From contig CAJQUW010002154.1 in assembly GCA_907163375.1 (NCBI GenBank), positions 124,001-188,000 on the forward strand: a DNA stretch of 64,000 nucleotides, read 5' to 3'. The stretch's first letter is position 1, and each line of letters begins with the position of its first letter. The position numbers and the translations under genes are program-made. The notes beneath the pieces were generated by a model, which had not been told where the DNA came from, ran no database searches, and saw only the letters and a list, made by a program, of their open reading frames with translations. This document shows, piece after piece, positions 22,979 through 34,631 of the stretch. Origin of the DNA: Prostheceraeus crozeri (taxonomy: Eukaryota > Platyhelminthes > Polycladida > Euryleptidae).

Positions 22979-24300
22979 GTGATGCATGACGTCCCTATCT
23001 TTATGAAATACGTTGACGATTGCTTCGCTGTTATCAAAGACAAAAATCAAGCGATGATATTATTTGAGTATCTAAATTCACAGCATCACATCAAATTTGA
23101 AATAGAATTGCCCAACGAAGAAAATAAAAGCCTGTGTCTTTTAGACTTTTGTGTGAAACTGAACGTCAACAACTCTCCTGAATTTGAATTTTATTGTAAA
23201 CCTGCAAAGAAGAGCATTTCCGTGAATTACAGATCGCACAGATCGCAACACTGTAATTAAATTATGTGAGATATGAAAAGCAACGAATAAATGAACGTTG
23301 TTCAAATATCACATTACAAAACAAACAAGAGCTATTTTGACAATACTCTACGTCTCAATGATTATCCATAAACAATAATCAAGTGAACAAAGAACAAACC
23401 GAGAAGAAGAAAATCAAAGGAAAATTAACATGAGAAAATAAGCAATGACTTCATAAATTTCCCATTTCCATTTATTTCAGAGAATGTTGACAAGCAAATT
23501 CGAAGCATATTCCATCAAGAAAATATAACAAGTCTGACTAACGAGAAAGAATAAAACCCTTCGGAATGTTCTCAAACACTCCCCACATCAAAATCAGTGC
23601 AATATTCGAAGTTGTGTATAACAGACAAAACTGTTTGTAGCAGACGAAGTGTAGTCTCGACAATTGCATGCAATAACTGCAATAAATTCTACTTCGGTGG
23701 TACTACTAGACCACTCCACATCCGTATTCGCAAACATTCTACCAACACATCTTCATCTGTCTACAAACATATACAATCATGCAATAATCAAAGCACATTT
23801 TCTAATAGGCCTATAACAACGACTTCAATAATATTAACTGACAAGGACGCCGCAGATCTCAGACTTCGTGAAGCGTATTACATCAAGAAAGTGAAACCTG
23901 GAATTAGCGATAGATTTGAACTGAATAGCCACAGATATTTTCTTTTTCATTGAATACTTACCATCCATCTAAATTTGACTTTACATTTTTATACTGCGTT
24001 TACGGTTTTCATATGATTCTTCTCTTCCCTCAGTAAGGTCATGGATTTGCCATCGGCACTATGTAACCCGATACCATCTGCCTCACAGCTCTCTTATCTT
24101 CTCTCTCTTGCACTTCTACATCTATCTTGATCTTCTATATTTTTCCTATCCAACAGTTGAATCAGTGTAAATTTTAAAATTTACTTGTATCGATATTCCT
24201 TTAATAGTTGCCTGAAGATAGCTGCTGGTGGCAGCTGAAAGATATCGCTATCGATAATTCAGTGCTGTAAGACCAAAAACAATTTGGTTCTTTCCAAAAT
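22979..24300 (+). mobile_element. Penelope-like element, second family, 3' half
   Basis: A plus-strand RT piece has FMKYVDDCFAVIKD (about 23010), FEIELPNEENKSLCLLDF and FYCKPAKKSISVNYRSH. After a decayed gap, the GIY-YIG domain follows at 23597-23953 (NCNKFYFGGTTRPLHIRIRK, DKDAADLRLREAYYIKK). The 3' untranslated part runs to about 24300 and holds a hammerhead-like fold. The protein is clearly different from the copies at 19.1-21.3 kb. It is 5' truncated and broken. Confidence 0.8.
24212..24252 (+). ncRNA. Hammerhead-ribozyme-like fold at Penelope 3' end
   Basis: The core CTGAAGA (24212-24218) is followed by a 6-bp stem II, AGCTGC/GCAGCT with loop TGGTG, then GAAA (24237-24240) and a short stem GATA/TATC. 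This is the hammerhead order. Hammerhead motifs are known in the terminal regions of Penelope-like elements. The base after the last arm is G where the consensus expects U, so activity is doubtful. Confidence 0.45.
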
Positions 24301-24384
24301 ATTTATGCTTTAAATGTCTGGCCAAAATCTATTCAGAATACGTAGATAGCATTATAAGACCACTTCATGTTTTAAAGACATGTA

Positions 24385-25093
24385 ACTCCCACGTAATCGT
24401 GACAAGCCGTTGTTTTGCAGTACTACGGAAGATACGATCCATCAAACGTTCGATCACGAGACCTGCAATACTATCTCTGATCACATCCTTGGTTCATTCC
24501 CTTCTTGACTACTGCTTCATCGATCATGTTCGGCCTCCCCATCTGCACCCAACGACGACTTCAGTCCGTAGCCTACTGAATGCTGCCGCCAGACTCGTCT
24601 GTAATGCAAGGACGTGATCACATCACTCCTCTTCTGCGAGACTAGCACTGGCTTCGCTTCCCTCAGAGAATTGACCACCCGCTAGTTATCTCGACGTTTC
24701 GCTGCCTCCACGGTACTGCACCAGTCTATCTTGCTGAAGAACTCACATCGGTCCGCAACATCCCTAGCAGGAGCAGCCTTCGATCCGCTCATACTCCCGC
24801 TCTCTGGATTACTTTAAACCGACGGAAAACAATTTCCGGCGGACCGAAAATTTTGCCGACAATTTTGCGACCTTTCCTTCTGCCGCCGTACGTGTGTGGA
24901 ACAATCTCCCAGCCGAAGTGACCAACCATTCCGTCCTTTCAAACGCTCCCTCAAAACCCTTCTCTTCTCTCGATCTTACACCCGGTGCTAATTTATATCT
25001 GGACTTACTTTTTTCTTTTTTTGTTTTGTAAAGTGGTCCGGTAATAATTGTACGATGCGCCACCATCACATTGCTGTGAATGAATAAATAATC
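24385..25093 (+). mobile_element. CR1/L2-like LINE, 3' end fragment
   Basis: The plus strand encodes the end of a LINE RT: CFAVLRKIRSIKRSITRPA, LVHSLLDYC and LLNAAARLVCNAR (24399-24615). After frame changes the familiar tail AAVRVWNNLPAEVTNHS follows near 24880-24935. It ends in a TGAATAAATAA-type tail. The pattern 'YC...LLNAAARL...WNNLP' is typical of CR1/L2-group non-LTR elements. It is a 5' truncated, dead copy. Confidence 0.8.
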
Positions 25094-25566
25094 TTTTGTC
25101 AGGCATGTTCAAAATAGGAGATTAGAACATGCCAGCATCTTTATCGATATTCTGGTCCACACAGCTATTGTGAATCTCATTTTTTCTCATTATTCTACTT
25201 AACGGGCCTAATTCATCATTCAACTTCAATCATTTCTGGTCAAACTTTTTTCCTTCTACTATTACCGATATTGGAATGATTATCTTGAATGACCTGAAAA
25301 TAACTCCAAATGCATTACATAGGCTATGCTGTTCCTAATCTAACAAAAGTTTTCAATATTTTGGTAAAAAATAACAGTTAAAAATTCACGTTGTACACTA
25401 GTAAGGCAAGGTAAGGCTTAGTGACACTGCATGACTTCTGTGACCACACATTCATGAGTCAGATGTTTCCCTTAATATCTATCAATCCACGACGTTTAGA
25501 ATCTTTGCAGGTTCATTTGAAAATAGTTTTGGAGATTATACATTTCTATTAAGCATTTAATAGTTT

Positions 25567-26065
25567 GTTCTGATAATTAAAAGATTCATGATTTTATACG
25601 GTGTTGAAATGAAAATATCATTTATATTGCTCGGCGCTTCTCCGTTCTTTATAGAGCAATACAAAGAACTGCATCATGGCTGCAGAAAATCGCAGTCTGA
25701 CAATTTTTTTCCTTCTTTTCCTCCTTTTTCCTCATTTTTTCCGCTACCTTCTCTCATGTTACTTTCCTTATGTACTTCAAATTAATCATCTTTTAAATTA
25801 TTAGATTCTTTATTTTTGACTTGCACGAGTTTTTACACTAGGTTGTCAATCGCTGTGTCTGACTGTAATGTCTCTATCACGTGTCATTCCCGTCCATGCA
25901 ATGTGTCACTGTCAGTCGTTTGAGCTTTTCTCAGACCGCGATTTCCTGCAGCCATGATGCAGTTCCGTGTATTGCTCTGTAAAGAACGGACGAAGCGCCG
26001 AGAAATATAAATGATATTTTCATTTCAACGACGTATAAAATCATGAATCTTTTAATTATGAGAAC
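25567..26065. mobile_element. Long-TIR non-autonomous element (MITE or foldback-like)
   Basis: The arms 25567-25700 and 25931-26065 are inverted copies of about 135 bp with roughly 90% identity by eye. Shared blocks include AATTAAAAGATTCATGATTT and CTGCATCATGGCTGCAG. The 230-bp centre is AT-rich with pyrimidine runs and encodes nothing. I could not identify a clear target duplication, so the superfamily stays open. Confidence 0.75.
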
Positions 26066-27430
26066 GTTATATAAATGGACACCAACAAAGAAATTATTTA
26101 AAAGTTTGCCAAATAAATCATCTTCAGTAGCTGAAAGGCCACTTAGAAGGAACTACCATTCTGAAGAGACGGTTAATGTCGTAGACAGTCATTATTTTCC
26201 CAGTTCTTGGATAGTGTCAAAAAACAGTTTTATGCGTATTTAATCCACGCGCTATCACATCAACAACTTCAAATTACTTTTACCCTATCGTTTATAAGCT
26301 GCAACATAGTAAAACAAATTGATAAACTTGCTTCGTCGGCCAAATCTGATGCGACCACTGTACAAGAACCTTTAGCACTCCATGCTAAAACCTTACAAGC
26401 ATAAACTACTTCAGCCATAAGCATGAGTGACCATGGATTTTGGTATATTGTGGCGCATTGTGGATGTATCTCACTATCTTGCACATTCATTTGTAAGTTT
26501 AGAATAATTATTTCTAAAGCAGAGCTGTTGGGTAATTTGTAGCATAAAACCATTTTACTGAATTGATTAATTAATTACCCGGACTATTAATGTTCGATGT
26601 CTGTGAATACAGTAATGTCATGCATGTACATGAACTCGGCTTCATTTGCTTGATCTATCTTCAAATGGAAATAATGACAGAAACTAAAAATTGGGAGATC
26701 TTTGGAGTCTATATCTAGAAATGCAGTGAAAAATAGCATTGTGTCGAATGGATTGAGATTTGGAAATTCTTATTTGTAGGCATATCGAAACAATGCAGCA
26801 ATATAGTTCAGCACTTTGATTGTTGGTGTAATAAGTGTAATTCGCACAGAATGGCGGCTTTGATTTTTTATCATTTCCTCATGCATAGAAACATTTTGAT
26901 TGATTCTGAACAATAAACGGCCAATATCCATTAATGACTGGATCAACGGTTTGTTTAAATTATGGAGGGGCGGGAACCCACGAGGTTCATGGAAAAACGT
27001 GATCTCAACTCTCAAGTCATGCATTTTCAATTCCCTGTTAAATAAAACGCTTGGCATCAAGAGCAACGTATAAACAAAATTCACGATTTTTAACAGATGC
27101 ATTTTAAGTTTCAGACCTTACATATTATGTAACTTTTGATTGAAAGATTCGATTCTTTTTTCATGGTAACCGTAATTATATAAGTAGAATGATCTTACAA
27201 GTTTAGGTGTTTTTGTTGCACTAAAATCCATATTGATTATCAATGTATTTTTACGGTTTGTCAGAGCAGAAATAACAGATTTCGGTATAAAGAACAGCGT
27301 GTTTCAATCTTTATGCTCTTTTCTACTCAACGGTCAACTCTATTCTCTTTCAATGCAACAATGAGTAAATCAACCTGAATAAATAGATGTGAAGGATACA
27401 CGAGTTTCTGCCTCATAATCACAATAGCGT
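26066..27430. other. Non-coding stretch, nothing recognised
   Basis: AT-rich. A 110-codon minus-strand frame (26770-27102) begins with a hydrophobic stretch that could pass as a signal sequence, but no family resemblance was seen and chance is likely. Confidence 0.4.
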
Positions 27431-27439
27431 GAATAATTA

Positions 27440-28170
27440 CGTCAGAGTGGAAGCCGGGGAAGAGAAAGCATCGCTAGCAAGAAAGGGCGCAGAGCGACGC
27501 CACATCGATACTTCAAATCAAGCAAACTCAACAGAAACATCACACTTTCGACAATTAACTTGACTGCATGCACGCTCCCAGGTCTACAGACATCACATGC
27601 ACCGTACAAAACATGATCACCATACCAGTTTGGCGCTCGTCTAGTCCTCTCGCTCCGACGTAAGCTGCTACAACTCACTTGATCATTATCCTCATTCGAA
27701 TTCCATTCAAACGGATTGCTCCCTGTCTCATCTCTATCTGCTCGTTAGGAACGGGCAGATAGAGTCCGCTTGCAACATGACGGGTAACACCGTCTTCATT
27801 AATCACAACCCGACACTAAAACGAATTCTCGTGACCCGGTGAGGACTTGTCCAAACACAATCACATCTGCCATTAGCATTCCTGAGATAAACGCTGTGCC
27901 AACATTGGGGTTCCTATCTATAGCTGCAAGCCGCTCCTCAAGCGAGTCTGGGTCAGTGCACTCGTTGGCTGATGCATTATTTCAAGCGCTTTTACTGATC
28001 CATTCTTTCCTCGAGTTAGCGGAGAACATGAGTTTGTTTACATCACGGCTACTGTCAAGCCAGGACCGACTCATCAATGGATCTACTAGTGCGCCTAGCA
28101 CAACACTTAACCAAGCGATGCATTCGCTCGATGACGCCATTCCCCTGAGGCAAACAGGATGACAAACTAC
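27440..28170 (-). mobile_element. LTR-retroelement integrase relic, probably Ty3/gypsy-like
   Basis: On the minus strand, LPQGNGVIERMHRLVK (about 28150-28100) resembles the integrase core end of LTR retroelements. LRRSERTRRAPNWYGDHV (about 27670-27615) resembles the C-terminal tail that closes pol in many of them. The stretch between is too degraded to follow. It is an old, heavily broken fossil. No LTRs were identified. Confidence 0.45.
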
Positions 28171-29350
28171 AAGCAATACATAAGAAAGCGCTGAGGAGGA
28201 TAAGGAGCGCTGAGCGCCACAGGATAAACACGCGACGCAGGCATGTAACACCACGACAAAACACACGTCCTCCCCATTGCTGAACACCTCACATTACAAG
28301 CAAAGCGACTTTTAAACAAAGCCAAACGTCAACGCCATCCTCTTTATCTCCTCTCACAACAATCACCACCTCCCAGACAACAAAATCCATCATTTTCACC
28401 TCACACACAATCACCCAACGAGACATCAAAGCAACTCCTAAAATAAACTCTCACCCACCACGTCGGCGCACACCAAGCACACAGACAAAACAACAATATC
28501 ATTGACTCAATCATCCAAGTGTCTACAAATCACAGCAAACACTCGACAGACGAATACGCAGAACACAGGCACAGCTCCGAACAAAAAATCACCCATGAAA
28601 GAATACTTACACAACATCAACCATGCTGATCGCGGTCAGTAACTTGTTAGTTTTTTTGTCTCTGTAAGGCATGGGGGATTCGTTTTTGTCCACTTACTAA
28701 GTTCTCGCATGTGCCATCGTTTTTGAATTAGTCTTCACTTCTATTAAAACTGAAAGATTAAAACAATCTAATTCTGTGAGCTGGAGGTTTCGTCTGCGGC
28801 TCTTTATAAAACATAACATTCTACTTTTGCGTCGCTTTGCCTCAACATGGTTGAGCTCTAATGAATCTGTGGCCTTAGTGCATTGATAATCCTTTGTGTT
28901 TTTAGTCTCAGCATAGTGCCTGCAGTGTGTAGGCGCATAAAGATTCATAACTATCTAAAATTGAGTCATGGATTACTTTTCAATCATATCAAAACTGAAA
29001 ATGGTCTCCCGAAAATAACAGCAACGCTTCCCCACTAGAGGAGATCTTTCGGATTTTTTGTGACTCTGCGTTCTCATCCCTGTATATAGCATCCTGGGCC
29101 CTAAGTGTCAGTAAATTTCTAACTCAGTGTTGTGCGCTCACCATGTCAACCCCTCTATCCATACTCCTCTTTGTCCCCTATGTAAATCACAGCCACACAT
29201 CACAAAACATCTCTTCTCTTGCACACTCATACGCACAATACTCACAGCTTGATGATCAAGAAAAAGCAGGTTCTCTCCCAATCTTTACGACTTGTATTTT
29301 AATAAATAAAAAGCGAGTCACCCGACGCGTTTCTTCTATACACAGACAGT
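28171..29350. other. Non-coding stretch with strong C-over-G skew
   Basis: About 28290-28620 the plus strand is rich in C and A and very poor in G. No family was recognised. An 83-codon minus-strand frame at 28697-28948 has no known features. Confidence 0.45.
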
Positions 29351-29375
29351 CTCAAGGGTAAAGCCTACCCTTGAG
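29351..29375. repeat. Perfect 10-bp-stem hairpin next to Polinton end
   Basis: CTCAAGGGTA and TACCCTTGAG flank a 5-base loop (AAGCC), 10 bp outside the left end of the Polinton-like element. Confidence 0.7.
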
Positions 29376-29385
29376 TCTACCCTAA

Positions 29386-29650
29386 AGTCCGATAATTCAA
29401 AAATTTAGGTAGTCCAAAAATTTTAGAAAATTTCAAAAAATTAGGTAGTCTAAAAATTTCAAAAATTTAGGTAGACTAAAAATTTCAGAAATTTACGTCG
29501 TCTAAAAATTTCAAAAAAATTTAGGTAGTCTAAAATTTTTTTTGAAATTTCAAGAAATAAGGTATTTTAAAAAATTTCACATAGTCTGAAAAAAAATTTA
29601 TTAAAAAATTTTAAGAAAAAAAATTTACTAAAAAAATTTTAAGAAAATAT
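29386..29650. repeat. Left terminal inverted repeat of the Polinton-like element
   Basis: Built of short tandem subunits around AATTTAGGTAGTCTAAAAAT, with oligo-A and oligo-T spacers. It matches the complement of 45290-45586. Confidence 0.8.
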
Positions 29651-29655
29651 ATATT

Positions 29656-30030
29656 TTAGAATTTTGCTGGACCATTACCTCTTATTTCTTCAATTGATTT
29701 CTTCTCCTGTTTACTTTGAGCGGCTATTTTAGAAATTTTGTTTTTTGTTTCCATTGAAAGTTTTTTTAATTTTTTTAGTTCATCAGAATCATTCTTAAGT
29801 TTACGAATAGTTTCTAGTTGTTTCAATTCGTTTTGAGACTTAACAGCATTTGATATTGCACTAGCTGTACTACCTATAGCAGCGGCTCCTTTTGTGGCAG
29901 ATGTAATTAAATCTTTATCATTTTTAATGACATTGACGATATTTCCTATATTATCACCGATGCCAGAAAATATTCCAGCTCGGCTATTTACACCATCTCC
30001 TTCTTTTGAATAGTTTCTACATTGTTATAA
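29656..30030 (-). pseudogene. Polinton-like element: small Gly/Ala- and Lys-rich protein relic
   Basis: The minus-strand frame reads SRAGIFSGIGDNIGNIVNV, then KGAAAIGSTASAISNAVK, then a Lys/Glu-rich helical tail (KKLKKLSMETKNKISKIAAQ) ending GNGPAKF. The Gly/Ala amphipathic part followed by a basic coil suggests a virion-associated or membrane-active small protein, but I cannot name its family. Confidence 0.5.
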
Positions 30031-30549
30031 TGGTAAACAGATTTCATAGATGGTGCATGTGCAATTTTTTGATTTCAAGCAAAATGTTTGAGATTGTGTT
30101 TATAAATTACAGGCATTTTTTAGGATTAAATTCAACTTTTAGAAAAAATTATTTATGGGAAAAAAACTTTGAAAAAATATTTATGGGGAAAATTTTAGAA
30201 AAATTACTTATGGGAAAAATTTTAGAAAAAATTATTTATGGGAAAAATTCTAGAAAAAAATATTTTTGTTTGGTTGCTTCTGTACTCGATACTGAAGTTA
30301 AATATTTTTAATTTTATTTAAAATTATTTTACTATGCAAATTATATCCTTCTGTTTTAACTGATTTTGTATTGTTATAATATATGGTTCATGGATGGTTC
30401 CATAGATGGTTCATGGGCAATTTTGTGATTTGAAGCGAAATCTTTAAGATTGTGTTTATAAATTGCAGGCATGATATATTTTTAATGTTACAGTAAATTT
30501 TTATATTTTTTTTATGTACTCTGTTGTTTAGTAAGAAATAAAGTTTTAT

Positions 30550-31184
30550 TTTTTAATAATTGATGAATTACTCTGTAAACCTGTTTTTGTACTTTATCCA
30601 ATGCATCAAGTAAAGTATGATGAGTTTTAATTTCTTTTCCATTCGCTTCTAATTTTTTCTCACTTTTTTAAAATCTGTTTTTAATGCATTAAACTTATTT
30701 TTAAAAACATCTATCTGTTTTTATTTTCCTGAGAATTTTCTTGCAAATTTTTCTTTAATTCATTTTCTAAATTGATTTTAAGAGTTTTCATTTTATCAAC
30801 TTATTGATTAAGTGATCTCACTTCATCTATTATTCTATTCATGTTTTTCATTTGTTGAATAATTTTAGAACTTAATTCATCAACACTTTTTTGGAATGTA
30901 GCTTGTAACTGCTTTAATATTTTAAAAATTCGTTCGGGAAGTTTTTCTATTTCATTTTCCAATTGTTCTTTCAATAACTTTATCTGATGTTTATTTTTAA
31001 TAACTGCAGATTTTGAATTTATAGAAAGTAATATTAAAATTTTTGATTGTTCCGAAATTGTTCTAAAAAGTTTTGCTATGTTTACTTCTAGCTCTTCATT
31101 CTTTTTATCAAGTTTTGATAATTTTTCGTTTGATGATCTGTCATTAAGTTTTAATAATTTTAATTCATTTAACATTGGAACCAA
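30550..31184 (-). pseudogene. Polinton-like element: coiled-coil protein relic
   Basis: The minus-strand frame, clearest at 30801-31184, is rich in Leu, Lys, Glu and Asn with heptad spacing (LDKKNEELEVNIAKLFRTI, LLKEQLENEIEKLPERIF). It predicts a long coiled coil. Coding-like sequence continues to about 30550. The function is unknown. Its place beside the terminal repeat suggests a structural or accessory protein of the element. Confidence 0.5.
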
Positions 31185-31255
31185 AACACTGTCTATATAT
31201 ATTTTTCTTTTAAGTCATTGATTTGTGTATCAACATATTGTTTATTTGTTTAGTC

Positions 31256-33295
31256 ATAAAGTCATAAAAATTTTAGTCATAAAATGATTTTTAATCATAA
31301 AATAATTTTAATTCATCAAATAATTTTTGGTCATAAAGTAAGCATTTGTCATAAAATAAGTTTTAGACATAAAAAAGGTTTTAGTCATAAAATAAGTTTT
31401 GGTCATAAAATAATTTTTAGTCATAAAATGATTTTTTGTCATAAAATAATTTTAGTCATAAAATAATTTTTAGTCATAAAATAATTTTTAGTCATAAATA
31501 ATTTTTAATAATTTTTAATCATTAAATAATTTTTAGTCATAAAATGATTTTTGTGTTAAAATAAGTTTTGGTCATAAAATAAGTTTTGGTCACAAAATAA
31601 TTTTTTGTCATAAAATAAGTTTTAGTCATAAAATAAGTTTTGGTCATAAAAAAGTTTTGGTCATAAAATAATTTTTAGTCATAAAACAATTTTTAGTCAT
31701 AAAATAATATTTAGACATAAAACTTTTTTTAGTGACAAAATAATTTTAAGTCATAAAATGATTTTTAGTCATAAATTGATTTTTAGTCATAAAATATTTT
31801 TTAGTTATAAAATGATTTTAAGTCATGAAATGATTTTTAGTCATAAATTGATTTTTAGTCACAAAATAATTTTTAGTCATAAAATAATTTTTTGTCGTAG
31901 AATAAGCTTGGTCATAAAATAAGTTTTGGTCATAAAATGGTTTTCGGTCGTAAAATAATTTTTAGTCACAAAAAAATTTTAAGTCATAAAATAATTTTTA
32001 GTCACAAAATAGTTTTAAGTCATAAAATAATTTTAATTAATAAAAGATATTTGGTGATAAAATAAGTTTTAGTCATAAAATAATTTTTAGTCATAAAATA
32101 ATTTTTAGTCATAAAATAATTTTTGGTCATGAAATAGGTTTTAGTCATGAAATAAGTCTTAGTCATAAAATAATTTTTAATCATTAAATAATTTTTAGTC
32201 GTAAAATATGTTTTGGTCATAAAATAAGTTTTGGTCATAAAATGATTTTTAGTCATAAAATAAGTTTTAGTCAATATTTTTAGTCATAAAACAATTTTTA
32301 GACATGAAACTTTTTTTCGTGATAAAATAATTTTAAGTCATGAAGTGATTTTCAGTCATAAAATAATTTTTAATCATAAAAAAGTTTTTGTTGCACTTTT
32401 AGTCATAGCTAACTTTTTAACTTTTAGTCATAAAATAATTTTTAGTCATGAGATATGTTTTTGTCATAAAATAGATTTTGGTCATAAAATAATTTTTAGT
32501 CAATATTTTTAGTCATAGAACAATTTTTAGACATGAAACTTTTTTTAGTGATAAAATAATTTTAAGTCATAAAGTGATTTTTAGTCATAAAAAAGTTTTT
32601 GTTGCACTTTTAGTCATAGTTAACTTTTAAACTTTTAGTCGTAAAATAAGTTTTAGTCATAAAATAATTTTTAGTCATAAAATAAGTTTTAATCATAAAA
32701 TGATTTTTGGTCCTAAAATAAGTTTTTGTCAGAAAATAAGTTTTGGTCATAAAGTAAGTTTTAGTCATAAAATAAGTATTGGTCATAAAATCAGTCTTAG
32801 TCATAAAATAAGTTTTAGTCGTAAAATAATTTCTAGTCATAAAGTAATTTAAAGTCATAAAATATTTTTTAGTCATAAAACTAATATAGTCATAAAATGA
32901 TTTTTAGTCATAAAATATTTTTAGTCATAAAATAATCTTTAGTCATAAAATGATTTTTATTCACAAAATGATTTTTAGTCACAAAATAATTTTAATTAAT
33001 AAAATGATTTTTGGTGATAAAATAATTTGTGGTCATAAAATAATTTTTAGTCATAAAATAATTTTGGTCATAAAATTTTTTAATCATAAAATAATTTTTG
33101 GTCATAAAATAATTTTGTTCATAAAATGATTTTTAGTCTTAAAATGTTTCTTAATCATAAAATAATTTTTGGTCATAAAATAAGTTTTAGTCATAAAATA
33201 ATTTTTGGTCATAAAAAAAGTTTTGGTCATAAAATAATTTTTGGTCATAAAAAAAGTTTTGGTCATAAAATGATCTTTAGTCATAAAATTAATAA
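31256..33295. repeat. 2-kb array of 18-bp repeats (TAGTCATAAAATAATTTT)
   Basis: Over 100 degenerate copies of an 18-bp unit, TTTTAGTCATAAAATAAT in plus-strand phase. Because 18 is a multiple of three, frames stay open on both strands. The minus strand gives MTKxYF hexapeptides (32020-32274, 32610-32876, 33102-33383) and the plus strand gives HKIxFx. The array lies between the coiled-coil relic and the rightward genes of the Polinton-like element. Confidence 0.9.
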
Positions 33296-33489
33296 TTATA
33301 ATCAATATATTCTTAAGTATTCCGGAAGAGAGGAGAGATTCGGAGAATACTTCTTTTAAGTGTAGGAACAAAGATTCCGGCACATTCCGGAGGTCCTACA
33401 GAGGTAGTTAACACTTACAAGAGTGTAGGGATGCTAGTCCGGAATAAAAAAATATAAATTTCAAAATTTTTATTTAAAAAAACAAAACA

Positions 33490-33756
33490 GTGAATTTAAG
33501 AGAAAATTTAGAAGAATTGTATTCTCCTGTCCTAAATAATGATGAGAATATAATAAATAAAAGTAAATATGGTAATAAAAGTAATGAAAGTGGACGCAGT
33601 AATCTAAGTCGACATAAATTACTTGATGCATTAAATGATATTATAAATGATTATATAGATAACACTGAGTTTCAAGATTTAAATCCAATTCCAATTAAAG
33701 ATGATCTACCATGCTTACATAACTTTAATAATATTGCAAATAATAAAAAAAATTAG
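33490..33756 (+). CDS. Polinton-like element: 88-codon unknown frame
   Basis: The frame has no ATG at its very start in the listed phase. It is acidic and Asn-rich (NLRENLEELYSPVLNNDEN, LLDALNDIINDYIDNTEF) and stops 115 bp before the ATPase-like frame on the same strand. Codon use matches the other genes of the element. No family recognised. Confidence 0.4.
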   Translation: MNLRENLEELYSPVLNNDENIINKSKYGNKSNESGRSNLSRHKLLDALNDIINDYIDNTEFQDLNPIPIKDDLPCLHNFNNIANNKKN

Positions 33757-34631
33757 GAAATTCACCGAAAAAAAATTTTCCTAATTCTTCTAAAAATAAA
33801 GTACCTCTCTCAGATCTTACAGGTTTTTTTTAATTTTTTAAACTTTCATTGTATAAAAATAATTATTCTGGGTGTTATACTATATTGTTGTTATGTTTTT
33901 TTTAAATAAAATAGGTTTCATTCAATCAGAAATATATTTTCATAAAAAAGAAACGCAAACATTTAAAGGATGGAAAACTCCAGAGGAGAAAGCCACAGAA
34001 AATGCCAAGAATGAAAAAAGAAATCCACAAGGTAGATTGAATGAAGAAAATTTACATTTCATTGTTTACGGTAAAACTGGAAGTGGAAAAACTACATTTA
34101 TTAAAAAATTTATAGAACAACATTATAAAGATGAAACACAAGTACATATTTTTTGTGTGCATACAGAAGAATGGAAAAATTTTACAAATGTAAATAATCA
34201 TAATGATTTATTAGAGTTAAAAGATATGAGTAACTTTGCAGGTACACCTGAAAATAATTCTTAATTAATTTTAGACGATGTTGCAAGTGTACCAAAACAA
34301 AAAGACATGTCAGAAATATTTACAAAAGGAAGACATAATTATATGCGCATAGTTGTATTAGCTCATAAAGCTTGCGATGTAGATAATAAGTTTAGAGAAA
34401 ACATTGAAACTTTTTTACAACTACGCAAAATAATCCAGGATTCTTTGAAGATATCAAGAAAAATTATAAAATATCTCTGCCTTTATCAAATTTTACTCAT
34501 TCAATATGGAATAATACGTGTTAATACTATAATTGGTCATATGCAAGTATATGATAAAGATTTGAATATATTGATAGATACTGAACGTAATATAAATAAT
34601 AACTTACAAGATTTTGAAATGAGCATGTATA

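Noticed and set aside
26770-27102. 110-codon minus-strand frame with a hydrophobic start
   Set aside because: No family resemblance, no supporting splice or promoter features; a frame this length is expected by chance in 64 kb.
31256-33295. CRISPR array
   Set aside because: The 18-bp repeats have no unique spacers between them and the context is an animal genome.
32020-33383. Hexapeptide-repeat proteins (MTKxYF) on the minus strand and HKIxF repeats on the plus strand
   Set aside because: Both strands are open because the repeat is 18 bp; no promoter or conserved end was seen. Treated as a tandem repeat.
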